Program-made: the position numbers and the translations under genes | Shown: positions 9,625 to 18,374 of the stretch, piece by piece | How the letters are laid out: every line of letters begins with the position of its first letter | Position numbering within the stretch: the first letter of the stretch is position 1 | Assembly: GCA_030648295.1 (NCBI GenBank) | Contig: JAUSID010000234.1 | Span: forward strand, 1 to 61,831 | Source: Opitutaceae bacterium | Lineage (GTDB): Bacteria; Verrucomicrobiota; Verrucomicrobiia; Opitutales; Opitutaceae | DNA: 61,831 nt | Direction: 5' to 3' | The notes under the pieces: model-generated | Database searches by the model: none | Told to the model about the DNA's origin: nothing | The model's input: only the letters and a program-made list of their open reading frames with translations

Positions 9625-9648
9625 GGTCATGTCGCAGATCGCGGATTC
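9625..9648 (+). repeat. Third copy of the GATCGCGGATTC repeat
   Basis: GTCATGTCGCAGATCGCGG followed by ATTC starts 16 bases after the stop of the NCPFD gene. It matches the copies at 8381-8400 (direct) and 8471-8495 (inverted). Together they bracket the two-gene module. Confidence 0.65.
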
Positions 9649-10449
9649 GGCGCCGAGAATTGACAAAAAGCCGCGTGGTGCGAGGTGTTGATCCGACGGC
9701 AGCGGCGGAATCGGAGGTATGCCAAGTCAAGCGCTCAGTATGCCCAATTTCCGTGAATCAACGCGGTGGCAATCGCCGCCCCACGGCCGACCATAATATT
9801 ATGGCCCGCAAATTACGGCTCGTTCCGAGCGCAGCGACATCGGCCATTTCGCGGCGCGATCTACTACGTGCTCAATCGCTCAATCGGGGCAACCATCGGT
9901 CGTGGATTTTCCGACCTGCGAATTGACCCCTCGGCCGGTCCCGGACGCACGGTACCACATTATCAACGGTGGAAACGAGTCGCGCGCTCGCGGCAAGGGA
10001 GGTTGGAGATCGACGGACTCGCTCTCAGTATTTTGGGGGCTCATCCGGCCACACTGGCCCCAACGATTCCGGGGCTACACCTTGGCTTGCGGCATACTCG
10101 TAGCGCTTTTGGAATTTTGTCCGCGCATAGGATCCATCGTGTCGCAGGTTCTGGGGCAGTTTTTTGAGAGCGCTGATTCGCTTCGGTCGGGTTCGTGACT
10201 CGCAGAGAAAATCGAGATCGATGGCGACTCGTTCGGTTTGAGGAAACAGAGACGCGGATGATCAGCTGGAACCATGAGCTGTAATGGACCGTTCCCGCTA
10301 CCGACGAAGCCCTTGGCTGTCCTGGATCCGAAGAAAAAAGCGGCGCGTGCTAGACCCATTCCGGCATCAAGCCGAAGGCGAATCGTCCTCGCAACAATGT
10401 TACGTGCGCAGCAAGGATCCCGACGTCAGTGGTCCACCTGACCGATTCC
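9649..10449. other. Gap with decayed sequence
   Basis: About 800 bases without an intact gene. Apart from the transposase-like start at 9801 (listed separately) I see only short open frames and no clear RNA or repeat. Confidence 0.4.
9801..9905 (+). pseudogene. Remnant start of a REP-associated tyrosine transposase
   Basis: An ATG opens MARKLRL, the usual first residues of RAYT (TnpA-REP, Y1-type) transposases. After a frame change, RGAIYYVLNR appears in place of the usual 'GAiYHVmNRG'. Nothing further can be joined to it, so this is a short decayed fragment. A C-terminal RAYT fragment lies at 12850-13147, but the two are not one gene. Confidence 0.4.
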
Positions 10450-10758
10450 TCAGGCGTCGATCCGCTTGGACTTCTCCAGTCCCAATTCAATCGCCGACTG
10501 CACGAGCACCCGAATCACGGCGTTGCATCCCTTGAACACCAATTGGCGCAGCACCGCCTCGCCGTGTTCCTCGACCGTGCCCGCAATCAGGGCATTGATG
10601 AAAGAGCTATTCGCGCTGCGCACCTGCGAGAAATCCAGGACGACCTGCTCGCACAGTCCGAGGTAAGGCTCGATGCGTTGCTGCCGGAAACGCGCCGCCA
10701 ACGTTCCGTCCGCGAGCTGCGAACCGAACTCCTCGGCGAGGGACAGCTCGTGTTTCAT
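10450..10758 (-). CDS. STAS-like (DUF4325) protein
   Basis: A 102-residue single-domain protein with the STAS-like core VVLDFSQVRSANSSFINALI (residues 40-59), an Asp-Phe-Ser strand followed by the Ser/Asn-rich loop and helix. STAS-like domains act as small switch or partner proteins, often beside ATP-binding or phosphatase partners. It lies 96 bases downstream of the 430-residue gene on the same strand, so the two probably form an operon. No partner kinase is seen, which makes the large neighbour the likely partner. Confidence 0.7.
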   Translation of the reverse strand: MKHELSLAEEFGSQLADGTLAARFRQQRIEPYLGLCEQVVLDFSQVRSANSSFINALIAGTVEEHGEAVLRQLVFKGCNAVIRVLVQSAIELGLEKSKRIDA

Positions 10759-10854
10759 GGATCGAACCTAACCGTTGGGTTCTGGCGATGCGCCGTCACG
10801 CGCGCGGGAGCAATTCCCACCTGCATGCAATCGCGTCTTGCGCACGGTCGCGGC

Positions 10855-12147
10855 TCAATAAGTGCGAATGCGAGTTTCATCGAGAAACGCTTCGACCGAA
10901 TAGTTCACGCAGGCCGGATGGTTCTTGAAAATCAAACGCAGCGTTCGCATCGCGCCATAAGCCTCAATGATCAGCGCGCGTTGGTCCTTGAAGAATTGCT
11001 GGTCAAATTGGCCGTCAACCGGCGCATGGGCTGGCTTCTGCCGTAATTTTCTCACCTTGCGGAGCGCCGCAAACGCGTTGTCGATGGGTTTCGGATCAAC
11101 GGGCACGAACCGTGTTCGCACCCATTCTTCCAGCAACGCCAGCGTTCCGCGCTGCCGAATCTCGAACCGACCTTCGCCGCGTGGAATCTCCTCGGTCAAG
11201 GGAACGTCGTTTTCGAAAAATTCCTTCGTGATATTATCTGACAGCATCTGATCGAGGAGGAGCACGAAGTCGTAAAATTCCTTCGCCGTGGGACGAATGA
11301 GCAACGTGAAGCCGCGAGGTTTGATCTCATCATCGTTGAAATCCTTTCGAAAGAGCGGACAGCGCCCCATGAGTTCGGACATCCGGTTGATATGGTGCAT
11401 CTCCATCGTGAGCGCCTTTAGGACCGGCACGTGATCGGCAAACATGCCCCGGATTGAACTGCGATAGTAGTCGGGGTGCATCCGCCCTTTCTGTTTCAGC
11501 CGCTTGGCCTCCCAGATACTCTGATGCTCGGGTGTCAGATCACTAAGGTATCGGTTGAAAACGAGCACCGATCGATTCATATCGTCGTCGTAGGAAAACC
11601 CGAAGCTTTGTAGATAAGTATTGTCGGCTTCGGCTGTGCCAGGCTGCTCGGCGTGTTCATCCTGCATCCAGATGGCACCAAAAACGTCGTCAACCCGGTA
11701 ACGGAAGCGCGGATCGTTGCGGTAAAACTCGAGGACGCTCAGGTCGAAGCTGTGGTAGTCCAACTGTGCTTCACCGAGAGCCAGACGCAGCGCGAACGGC
11801 TGGCCCGCGTAGTGCGAGAAATCGACCCGCTTCGCCAATACGGCGCTGGTTGGGTAGACAACGACCAGCGACAGGTTCGATTCGGCCAATTCCTCAAGTT
11901 GGACCGCTTTTTCCGGATCTGGGAAATGACGGATGAACGGATTGCCTGCGTTTTCCAAGCGAAGCGCGATGAGGTCGCGTTCGATCAGCGTACCTAACCA
12001 TTGCTTCGTCTCGGTAGGATCGGTTGGGAGATTCGGCGCAAGAGACGAAAGATTCAGGCCATTGAAATCGTGCGAGGACAAATAGCTCTCGACGCAGCGA
12101 TCCACCAAGACAGTGGAAAGTTCGTTCAAGTTCTTTGCGTCCGTCAT
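10855..12147 (-). CDS. Unknown 430-residue protein, upstream of the STAS-like gene
   Basis: I do not recognise the family. The product is soluble, acidic-to-neutral and mostly helical, with no signal peptide, membrane segment or obvious nucleotide-binding motif. Notable parts are a long N-terminal helical region (LNELSTVLVDRCVESYL), a central HPDYYRSSIRGMFADHVPVL, MEMHHINRMSELMGRCPLF with two adjacent histidines, and a basic C-terminal part (ALRKVRKLRQK). The ATG at 12147 is the first in the frame and gives a plausible start. It reads into the STAS-like gene. The role is unknown. Confidence 0.65.
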   Translation of the reverse strand: MTDAKNLNELSTVLVDRCVESYLSSHDFNGLNLSSLAPNLPTDPTETKQWLGTLIERDLIALRLENAGNPFIRHFPDPEKAVQLEELAESNLSLVVVYPTSAVLAKRVDFSHYAGQPFALRLALGEAQLDYHSFDLSVLEFYRNDPRFRYRVDDVFGAIWMQDEHAEQPGTAEADNTYLQSFGFSYDDDMNRSVLVFNRYLSDLTPEHQSIWEAKRLKQKGRMHPDYYRSSIRGMFADHVPVLKALTMEMHHINRMSELMGRCPLFRKDFNDDEIKPRGFTLLIRPTAKEFYDFVLLLDQMLSDNITKEFFENDVPLTEEIPRGEGRFEIRQRGTLALLEEWVRTRFVPVDPKPIDNAFAALRKVRKLRQKPAHAPVDGQFDQQFFKDQRALIIEAYGAMRTLRLIFKNHPACVNYSVEAFLDETRIRTY

Positions 12148-12438
12148 GGGCGTTCCACTTACGACAATCCGACCGATTCACGAATGCTTTTTTCGCCCGG
12201 CTTTGTAGCTGAGCATCTCCACTGATTCCGAAGTCTCTCTTAATAGGGGCCGAGCGGTCGTTCGCGTTGAGTCCGCATTGGCGCCAGAAACCCACACATC
12301 GCACTTCGCTCTGAGTCCGCGGCGAGCGGTCGGGCCTCGCGCCGCGTGAATTTTGTCGCGGCGGACAGTACCATGTGGCGGGCTGTCGAATCTCGACCGT
12401 TTTGGCGCGGGCTGGGGTTGGAATAGCCAGCGGCGGCA
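12148..12438. other. Gap without recognisable gene
   Basis: About 290 bases between the 430-residue gene and a broken small gene. No structured element is evident; it could hold the promoter of the 430-residue gene. Confidence 0.35.
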
Positions 12439-12673
12439 CTATGCGTCTTCGCCCTTGGAACTGATTTCCTCGAGCAGCTCTTCGTCGAGGCCGGAGAGCT
12501 GATCAATCATGGGTAGCATGATGGGCGCCATCGCCTGCGTTGTCTGCGCAACAAACCCGAAGATCGGCCGAGTGATTGCCGCCGAGTTCCTTGCGTACCT
12601 CGCCATTGATTGTCTGCGCGTACAGGCTCAGCAACGCGTCATTGAGATTTCCGATGAGGCCAAGGCATTTCAT
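12439..12673 (-). pseudogene. Small gene with a one-base frameshift
   Basis: From ATG 12673 the frame reads MKCLGLIGNLNDALLSLYAQ and TINGEVRKELGG. After the GGCGGC stretch the sensible protein continues in the next frame as AAITRPIFGFVAQTTQAM and DQLSGLDEELLEEISSKGED before a TAG. Both halves look coding (regular helices, acidic C-terminus), so a single-base change probably broke an intact protein of about 77 residues. No family is recognised. A sequencing error cannot be excluded. Confidence 0.45.
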
Positions 12674-12766
12674 GGTGTTAAGCTCGCAGCGAGCACCCAG
12701 GGAACCGGGATACGGGAGTTTCGCGGCTCATAGCTATGTCAGGCCATGAAAGGGTTGAGGCGTGAA

Positions 12767-12796
12767 ATCAAAAAAGTTGGCCAATCGGCCAACTTT
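12767..12796 (-). terminator. Rho-independent terminator of the apiose operon
   Basis: AAAGTTGGCC and GGCCAACTTT form a perfect 10-bp stem with a 4-base loop. On the minus strand it is followed by TTTTTTGATTT. It is correctly placed and oriented to end transcripts of the minus-strand sugar operon. Confidence 0.85.
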
Positions 12797-12849
12797 CGTC
12801 GTGGTGAACGCGTGCTCGAAAAACGTTCGCGCGCACCGAAAAGGCGCCT

Positions 12850-13147
12850 GAATCATCGTTCGAGTTTTTGGACAGCACTGGCTGTCTGGCAGGATGAGGT
12901 GGAGAAACTGGTTCGGCGCCTCGGCAAGAGGCGCGAGGAACTGGCGTCGGCTGGAAAGTCCGCCGGCTGGAAGCTCGCCTTGGCAGCCGCCCTCAAGCCG
13001 CAGACGACGGTGACGAACCGGTGGCTCGGCGCGACGTTGCACATGGGTAATCTGCATGAGGTGATTCGCAAGATCGCGGCATGGGCGCGTCAGCCCAATC
13101 CCGGACTGGCCAGGAAACTCCAAGTTACCCCAAACCCCAAAGCTTGA
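12850..13147 (+). pseudogene. C-terminal remnant of a REP-associated transposase
   Basis: The reading frame ends in TVTNRWLGATLHMGNLHEVI and RKIAAWARQPNPGLARKLQ. This is the characteristic C-terminal DNA-binding tail of many RAYT transposases (usual form 'ttVtNrWla.rL.mG'). The catalytic N-terminal part is missing. The fragment abuts the broken end of the second ApsD gene on the opposite strand, so its insertion or a linked deletion probably truncated that gene. Confidence 0.55.
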
Positions 13148-13764
13148 CCCGGTCCCTCGTTCCTACGGCAGTAGAGCGATGTCGCTTCGCCGAAGAGGAA
13201 GCGCGTGAGGTCGAGCGTGTGACTGCCGAGATCAGTGATGATGAACTGTTCCAATTCCGCCAGGAACGGCTGATGGCGGAACACCGGAAAGCCAGAAAGG
13301 AAATCGATCCGGGCGCGGAAGGGACGGCCGACCGTGCCGCGGCCGAGCTCGGCGGCGAGGGCGCGGATGGGCGTCTGCCAGCGGAAATTCTCGTGGACAA
13401 AAAGCGGCGCGCGGTGGCGCTGGCAGAATTTTACCAGGCCTTCCGCTTCGCGCAGGGTCGGCGCCATCGGTTTCTGGCAAATCACCGGCAGCCCGCGCGC
13501 GGCGGCGAGCCGCGCGAGCGGCGCGTGGGTGGATGCATCGGTGATGATATCGACAAAATCGAGCTGCTCTTGCCGGAGAAGTTCGCGCGGATTGTCGTAG
13601 ACGGCCGGCACGCCAAATTCGCGGGCGAGGGCCTCCGCCTTGGCGCGCGTTCGATTGTAAAGCGCAACGCAGGTTGCGCCGGGCAATTCGCGCCAGCCGG
13701 CGAGTTGGTAACGCGCCCAGAAGCCGGTGCCGAAAATCGCGAAGCGCAGCGGGGTTCGTTTCAT
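13148..13764 (-). pseudogene. Truncated D-apiose dehydrogenase paralogue (Gfo/Idh/MocA)
   Basis: This gene is closely related to the intact ApsD at 20073-21098. It has FAIFGTGFWARYQLAGW, VALYNRTRAKAEALA, DFVDIITDASTH, VICQKPMAPTLREAEG, HENFRWQTPIRALAAEL and ITDLGSHTLDL in the same order. Similarity stops after LFGEATSLYCR, where the paralogue continues for about 140 residues (MQRVHQKIKGEDVATIVLEM). The remaining codons run into RAYT remnant sequence. It therefore keeps the NAD-binding domain and lacks much of the substrate-binding domain, and is most likely inactive. The start ATG 13764 (MKRTPLRFA) is chosen by comparison with the paralogue. It is the last gene of the operon, 25 bases after the permease start region. 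Confidence 0.8.
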
Positions 13765-13789
13765 GGGGCGGGTTCGCATTCGGTGCGGC

Positions 13790-14779
13790 TCACGTGGGCA
13801 ATTCCTGCCGGATGCGGCGGCGATTGAGACGCGCGAGCAGGGTATGGCGCGTGCTATCGGTGAGCACCGCGAGGAAGATAACGGCGGCGGTGATGACGGG
13901 ATAGAGGTAAGGATCGGCGTTGAGGATCACGAGGCCGCTCTCGATCGATTGGATCAACACGGCGCCGAGCAGAGTTCCGGGAAAAACCGCGCCGCGGCCG
14001 CCGAAGAGGCTGGTGCCGCCGAGGACGGCGGCGGCGATCGCCTTGAACTCGTAGGCTTCGCCGAACTTGGGCGAGACCGCGCCGAGCTGCGCGAGCGAGA
14101 GAATTCCGCCGAGCGCGGCGCAGAGTCCGCTGATGAGATAGACGGTGGCGAGGATCCGTTGCGTACGGATGCCGGCTTTGCGCGCGTTGGCGGGATGGTT
14201 GCCGAGGGCGTAGATCTGCCGGCCGAACGGCGTGCGCATCAAGACGACATGGGCGACGAGCAGGACGGCTCCGAGCACCACGAGCGGCAGGGGCACGCCG
14301 GCAACGCGCGCGGAGCCGAGCTGGAGGAAACGGTCAGGAAGATTCATCGCGCGCGTCTGCGTAATCGTCAGCGCCAAGCCGCGGCCGACGAACAGCAACG
14401 CGAGGGTGACGATGAACGGGGCGATCCGCAGCCGCGTGATGAAAAACGCGTTGATCGCGCCGAAGCCCAGGCCGGTGGCGAGCATGGCGCCGAGGGCGAG
14501 CGGCAGCGGCTGGCCGGCCGCGAGCATCTTGCCGGCGATGGCAGCGCTCAGGAACATGATGGCGCCGACCGAGAGATCCACTCCCGCGGTGAGGAGAACG
14601 AAGGTCATGCCGACCGCGACGATTCCGGTCGGCGTGGACTGAATGAGGACGTTGATCGCGTTGTCGGCGGTCAGGAACTTCGGCGCGAGCGCGCCGAAGA
14701 CGGCGATGATCGTGACGAACAGAACGAGCGACGCGTGTCGCAGCGCAGTCAGCAGGAGGGCGGAGGGCGTGGCGTTCAT
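13790..14779 (-). CDS. Sugar ABC transporter permease (RbsC type)
   Basis: A hydrophobic 329-residue protein with about 8-10 membrane segments and the branched-chain/ribose permease pattern: GIVAVGMTFVLLTAGVDLSV, LRIAPFIVTLALLFVGRGLA, FGRQIYALGNHPANARKAGI and AVLGGTSLFGGRGAV. It belongs to the CUT2 class with RbsA-type ATPases. Its start overlaps the ATPase stop by 4 bases. A second permease lies on the other side of the ATPase, so the importer probably uses a heterodimeric channel. The substrate is inferred from the operon to be D-apiose or a related branched sugar. Confidence 0.9.
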   Translation of the reverse strand: MNATPSALLLTALRHASLVLFVTIIAVFGALAPKFLTADNAINVLIQSTPTGIVAVGMTFVLLTAGVDLSVGAIMFLSAAIAGKMLAAGQPLPLALGAMLATGLGFGAINAFFITRLRIAPFIVTLALLFVGRGLALTITQTRAMNLPDRFLQLGSARVAGVPLPLVVLGAVLLVAHVVLMRTPFGRQIYALGNHPANARKAGIRTQRILATVYLISGLCAALGGILSLAQLGAVSPKFGEAYEFKAIAAAVLGGTSLFGGRGAVFPGTLLGAVLIQSIESGLVILNADPYLYPVITAAVIFLAVLTDSTRHTLLARLNRRRIRQELPT

Positions 14780-16293
14780 GCGGGCGACTCGCGCGGGAGC
14801 GCGGCGGCGAGCAAGCGTTCGCTGGAGAACTCCGGGCGGGAAAACTCGCCGCGGATCTCGCCCTGACTCATGACGAGGATGCGATCGCAGACGCCGATCA
14901 GCTCCTCGATTTCGGAGGAGATCACGAGGATGCCCGAGCCGCGATCGGCGAGGTCCATGATCAGTTGATAGAGCTCGAACTTAGCTCCGACGTCGACGCC
15001 GCGGGTCGGCTCGTCGAGGATGAGAACGGAGGGTGACGCCAGCAGCCACTTGCCAAGGACGACTTTCTGCTGGTTGCCACCACTGAGGGTCTGCGCGGGT
15101 TGCGTGTCCTCCGCCTTGGCGGTGAGTCGGACGGCTTCACGGATCGTGGAGATGGCGCGTTGCCAGCCGGTGCGGTCGATCAGTTTCAGCGGGGTGCGGG
15201 CGTGCGAGCGAATCGAGGCGAGCGCGAGGTTGTCGGCGATCGAGGCCTCGAGGCAGAGTCCCTCGTGGCGGCGGTCCTCGGTGAGAAAGGCGAGGCCGCG
15301 CTCGATCCGGCGGCGCGTGTTGGCGCCGGCGAGGGGTCGGCCGGAGACGAGAATTTCGCCCCGGCTGCAGGGATCGAGGCCGAACAGGATGCGCGCGAGC
15401 TCGGAGCGGCCGGCGCCCATGAGCCCGGAGAGGCCGAGGACCTCGCCCCGGCGGAGCGTGAAGCGAATGTCGCACACGATGTGCGGCTGGCTGACGCCCC
15501 GGACTTCGAGCGCCGGCTCGGTGGCGGGCGCGCCACGGCGCGTCGGGTAGAGTTGCGTCAGATTCCGGCCGACCATCGCGGAGACGATGGCGGGGGTGGA
15601 AAACGTTTCGATTGGTCCTTGGGCGACCACGGCGCCGTCGCGCAACACGACCAGGTCATGGCAGAGCTGGCGCACGTGATCGAGTATATGGGAGATGTAG
15701 ATGAGGGCGATTCCCTGGGACTGAAGTCGCCGCAGCAGCGCAAAGAGCGTGCCGGTTTCCCGCGCGCTTAACGACGTGGTCGGTTCGTCGAAGATGATGA
15801 GGCGCGCATCAAGGCTCAGCGCGCGGGCGATCTCGACGAGCTGGCGTTCGCCGGCGGAGAGCCGATCGACCAGCGTGTCGGGCGCGAGCTCGAGCCCGAC
15901 GTCGCGGAGCAGCGCCGCGGTGCGGGCGTGCAGCGTGCGCTGGTCGATCCATGGCAGCGCGCGGGCGCGCGGAAACGAGGTCAGGAAGATGTTTTCCGCG
16001 ATCGTGAGGTTCGAGAAGAGGTTGAGTTCCTGATGGATGAGCCCGATGCCGGCGCGCGTCGCGTCGGTGGGATGGGCCGGCGCATACGGTTGGCCGCGCA
16101 ATATCATTCGGCCGGTGTCCGAGCGCAGATTGCCGCCGAGGATGTTCATCAGCGTCGATTTGCCCGCGCCGTTTTCCCCGACAAGCCCGAGCGTGCGGCT
16201 GGCGCCCACTGTGAAGCTCACGCCGCGCAGGACGCGGACGCCGCTGAAGCTCTGACCGATCCCATCGAACTCGACTGCCGCGGCGGTGCTCAT
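14776..16293 (-). CDS. Sugar ABC transporter ATP-binding protein (RbsA type)
   Basis: A 505-residue duplicated ATPase typical of CUT2 importers. The first half has Walker A GENGAGKST (39-47), signature LSAGERQLVEIARAL and Walker B LIIFDEPTTSLS. The second half has a degenerate Walker A (GLMGAGRSE), LSGGNQQKVVLGKWLL and VLILDEPTRGVDVG. Loss of the second P-loop lysine is normal for RbsA/XylG proteins. It overlaps both neighbouring permease genes by 4 bases, implying translational coupling. Confidence 0.93.
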   Translation of the reverse strand: MSTAAAVEFDGIGQSFSGVRVLRGVSFTVGASRTLGLVGENGAGKSTLMNILGGNLRSDTGRMILRGQPYAPAHPTDATRAGIGLIHQELNLFSNLTIAENIFLTSFPRARALPWIDQRTLHARTAALLRDVGLELAPDTLVDRLSAGERQLVEIARALSLDARLIIFDEPTTSLSARETGTLFALLRRLQSQGIALIYISHILDHVRQLCHDLVVLRDGAVVAQGPIETFSTPAIVSAMVGRNLTQLYPTRRGAPATEPALEVRGVSQPHIVCDIRFTLRRGEVLGLSGLMGAGRSELARILFGLDPCSRGEILVSGRPLAGANTRRRIERGLAFLTEDRRHEGLCLEASIADNLALASIRSHARTPLKLIDRTGWQRAISTIREAVRLTAKAEDTQPAQTLSGGNQQKVVLGKWLLASPSVLILDEPTRGVDVGAKFELYQLIMDLADRGSGILVISSEIEELIGVCDRILVMSQGEIRGEFSRPEFSSERLLAAALPRESPA

Positions 16294-17282
16294 GCGTGGC
16301 TTCCCGCCAGTCGGGTGCGGAGCGAGTCGAGCAGCGCGGCGAGGAGGATCACCGCGCCTTTGACGATCGTGAGGGTGAAGATCGAGAGGTTGAGGAGATT
16401 GAGGCTGTTATCGACGAGCTTCAGAAACAGGACGCCGAACAGCGTCCACAGCACCTTGCCCTTGCCGCCGAACAGGCTGGTGCCACCGATCACGGTGGCG
16501 CCGATTACATCGAGCAGGATGCGCTGGCCGAGGACGGGCGAGCCGGTTTCGGTCTGGCCGGTGTAGAGGATGGCGGCGAGCGCGGCGAGAACGCCGGAGC
16601 ACACGTAGGCGCTAATTACGACACCGGCGACGGGCACGCCGGAAACGTGGGCAGTGCGGGCGTTGTGGCCGATCGCGTAGAGCCAGCGGCCAAAGAGCGA
16701 ACGACTGAGCATTACGTGAACGCCGACGCCGGCCGCGCACGCGATGCCGAGCGCGATCGCGGTGCGGCCGCCGAGGGCGTTAAACGCGGCGGGGAGCTGA
16801 TTGATGGCCTTCGACTGGGTGAGCCAGACGGCGAGCCCGCTGAAGGCCATCATCGCGGCGAGCGTCACGATGAAGGGCGGCATCCGAAAGCGAGTGATCG
16901 CGACGCCGTTGAACGCGCCAACGAGGCCGCCCAAGGCGAGCATCACCGCGATCGCCGCGGGCACGGCCAACGGGCTGTGCGCGAGCCAGCCGGTTTCGTC
17001 GTTCATCACCATGGCTCCGGTGATGCTGCACAAGCCGATGATCGATGTGATCGAGAGATCGATGCCGCCGGCGATGAGCACGAGCGTCTGGCCGAGTGCG
17101 ACGACGAAGAGGGGCAGGAGCGTCGCGAGGATGTTGGTCGCGTTGTCGAGGGAGGCAAATCCCGGGGTGAACGGTGCGACGGCTGCGACGTAGACCACGC
17201 ACAGCCACAGCACGAAGTAATCGGAGCACAGCGCGCGAGCGGCCGTCGTGCGCCAGGATCGGTCTGTGGCGACGCCGCTCAC
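16290..17282 (-). CDS. Sugar ABC transporter permease (RbsC type)
   Basis: The frame is open much further upstream, but that extension is out of frame with the binding-protein gene and rich in Arg. The GTG at 17282 overlaps the TGA of the binding-protein gene (GTGA) and gives a normal 330-residue permease (MSGVATDRSWRTTAARALC). Conserved segments are QTLVLIAGGIDLSITSIIGL, FRMPPFIVTLAAMMAFSGLA, YAIGHNARTAHVSGVPV and IGGTSLFGGKGKV. It forms the channel together with the permease at 13790 and is translationally coupled to its neighbours. Confidence 0.9.
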   Translation of the reverse strand: MSGVATDRSWRTTAARALCSDYFVLWLCVVYVAAVAPFTPGFASLDNATNILATLLPLFVVALGQTLVLIAGGIDLSITSIIGLCSITGAMVMNDETGWLAHSPLAVPAAIAVMLALGGLVGAFNGVAITRFRMPPFIVTLAAMMAFSGLAVWLTQSKAINQLPAAFNALGGRTAIALGIACAAGVGVHVMLSRSLFGRWLYAIGHNARTAHVSGVPVAGVVISAYVCSGVLAALAAILYTGQTETGSPVLGQRILLDVIGATVIGGTSLFGGKGKVLWTLFGVLFLKLVDNSLNLLNLSIFTLTIVKGAVILLAALLDSLRTRLAGSHA

Positions 17283-18316
17283 TTCTTCGCGATCTGAGCG
17301 CCCCACATCTGAGCGGCTTTTTGCTGAAGGTTTCCCTGATGGACCACGAAGCCCGGATCGCGGATCAGCTCGGGTACGGGTTTGCCCGCACGCAGGTTGA
17401 GGATCGCCTGAATGGATTGCCGCGCCTCGAAGTATACGTCCTGCACGCCGGTGGCGTCGAGGTACCCGTCTTGTAACATCTGATACGCGGTGGCGTCGCC
17501 GTCGAAGCCGCCGAGGATCACGTGGCCCGGCGTGCCGAACTTGTGGTATTTGCCGGCGCTCTTGAGCGCGCTGACGATGCTGGGGAACAGGAAGTCGGAG
17601 CTGGTGAAGATAAAGCTGATGTCGGGATTGGCCTGCAGCGCGTTGACTAGGCCGGCCTGCGCTTTCTCCTGATTCCACTCGGTGGGAATACGCGCGACGA
17701 CCTCGACAACGCCCTCATTGCCCTTCAGCGCGGCGTCGAAGCCATCGCGGCGGCCGATCGCGTTGATGTCGCTCAAGTCGCCGATGAGGATGGCGGCCTT
17801 ATGTTTCCTGCCGGTCTTCTTCGCCTCCGACATGAGGTAGGCGACGGTCTCCTGCGTGAGGGCGAAGTTGTCGGCGACGATGGCGACCGACTTGGCGGCG
17901 CTCTTGTCGGCGGGGCGGTTGAAGAGGACGATGGGGATGCTGGCGGCGTTGGCTGCCTTGATGATGGGCAGGCAGGTCTTGGCGTCCTTGGGTACGAGGA
18001 TGATGCCGTCGACCTTGCGCGTGATGAAGTTCTTCACCTGCTCGAGCTGGCGATTGGCGTCACCATCGGAGACGGCTTCGAGCATCGGGTAGCCGCGCTG
18101 CTTGAGGTCGGCCTTGATGGCTTCGAAGCTGGCAACCCAATACTCAGTCTGCAGCGTCTCGAAGGCGACGCCTATGATGAGCGGCTTGCCGTTGGGCGAG
18201 GGAGCGTTGGAGCCGGAGCCGCCGTTCGCGGCAGGGGCTTCGGATTTCTGGCAGGCGGTGAGGCCCACGCAGGCGCCGAGGAAGAAAAGGCGAAAGAAGG
18301 TAGCGGGGCGGGTCAT
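17279..18316 (-). CDS. Sugar-binding lipoprotein of the ABC importer
   Basis: The periplasmic-binding protein starts at ATG 18316 with a lipoprotein signal (FFRLFFLGACVGLTAC, lipobox LTAC, Cys22). It continues with the RbsB/PBP type I fold: IIGVAFETLQTEYWVASFEA, VDGIILVPKDAKTCLPIIKA, IPIVLFNRPADK and VILGGFDGDATAYQMLQDGY. It should capture the sugar at the outer face of the inner membrane and deliver it to the two permeases. The frame upstream of 18316 is spurious. From the operon, the ligand is inferred to be D-apiose; sequence alone cannot show this. Confidence 0.9.
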   Translation of the reverse strand: MTRPATFFRLFFLGACVGLTACQKSEAPAANGGSGSNAPSPNGKPLIIGVAFETLQTEYWVASFEAIKADLKQRGYPMLEAVSDGDANRQLEQVKNFITRKVDGIILVPKDAKTCLPIIKAANAASIPIVLFNRPADKSAAKSVAIVADNFALTQETVAYLMSEAKKTGRKHKAAILIGDLSDINAIGRRDGFDAALKGNEGVVEVVARIPTEWNQEKAQAGLVNALQANPDISFIFTSSDFLFPSIVSALKSAGKYHKFGTPGHVILGGFDGDATAYQMLQDGYLDATGVQDVYFEARQSIQAILNLRAGKPVPELIRDPGFVVHQGNLQQKAAQMWGAQIAKK

Positions 18317-18374
18317 GGACAATGGATACATTGAAAGATTTTTGGTAACGGGCACTGAGACGGCGGAGCGTGGG

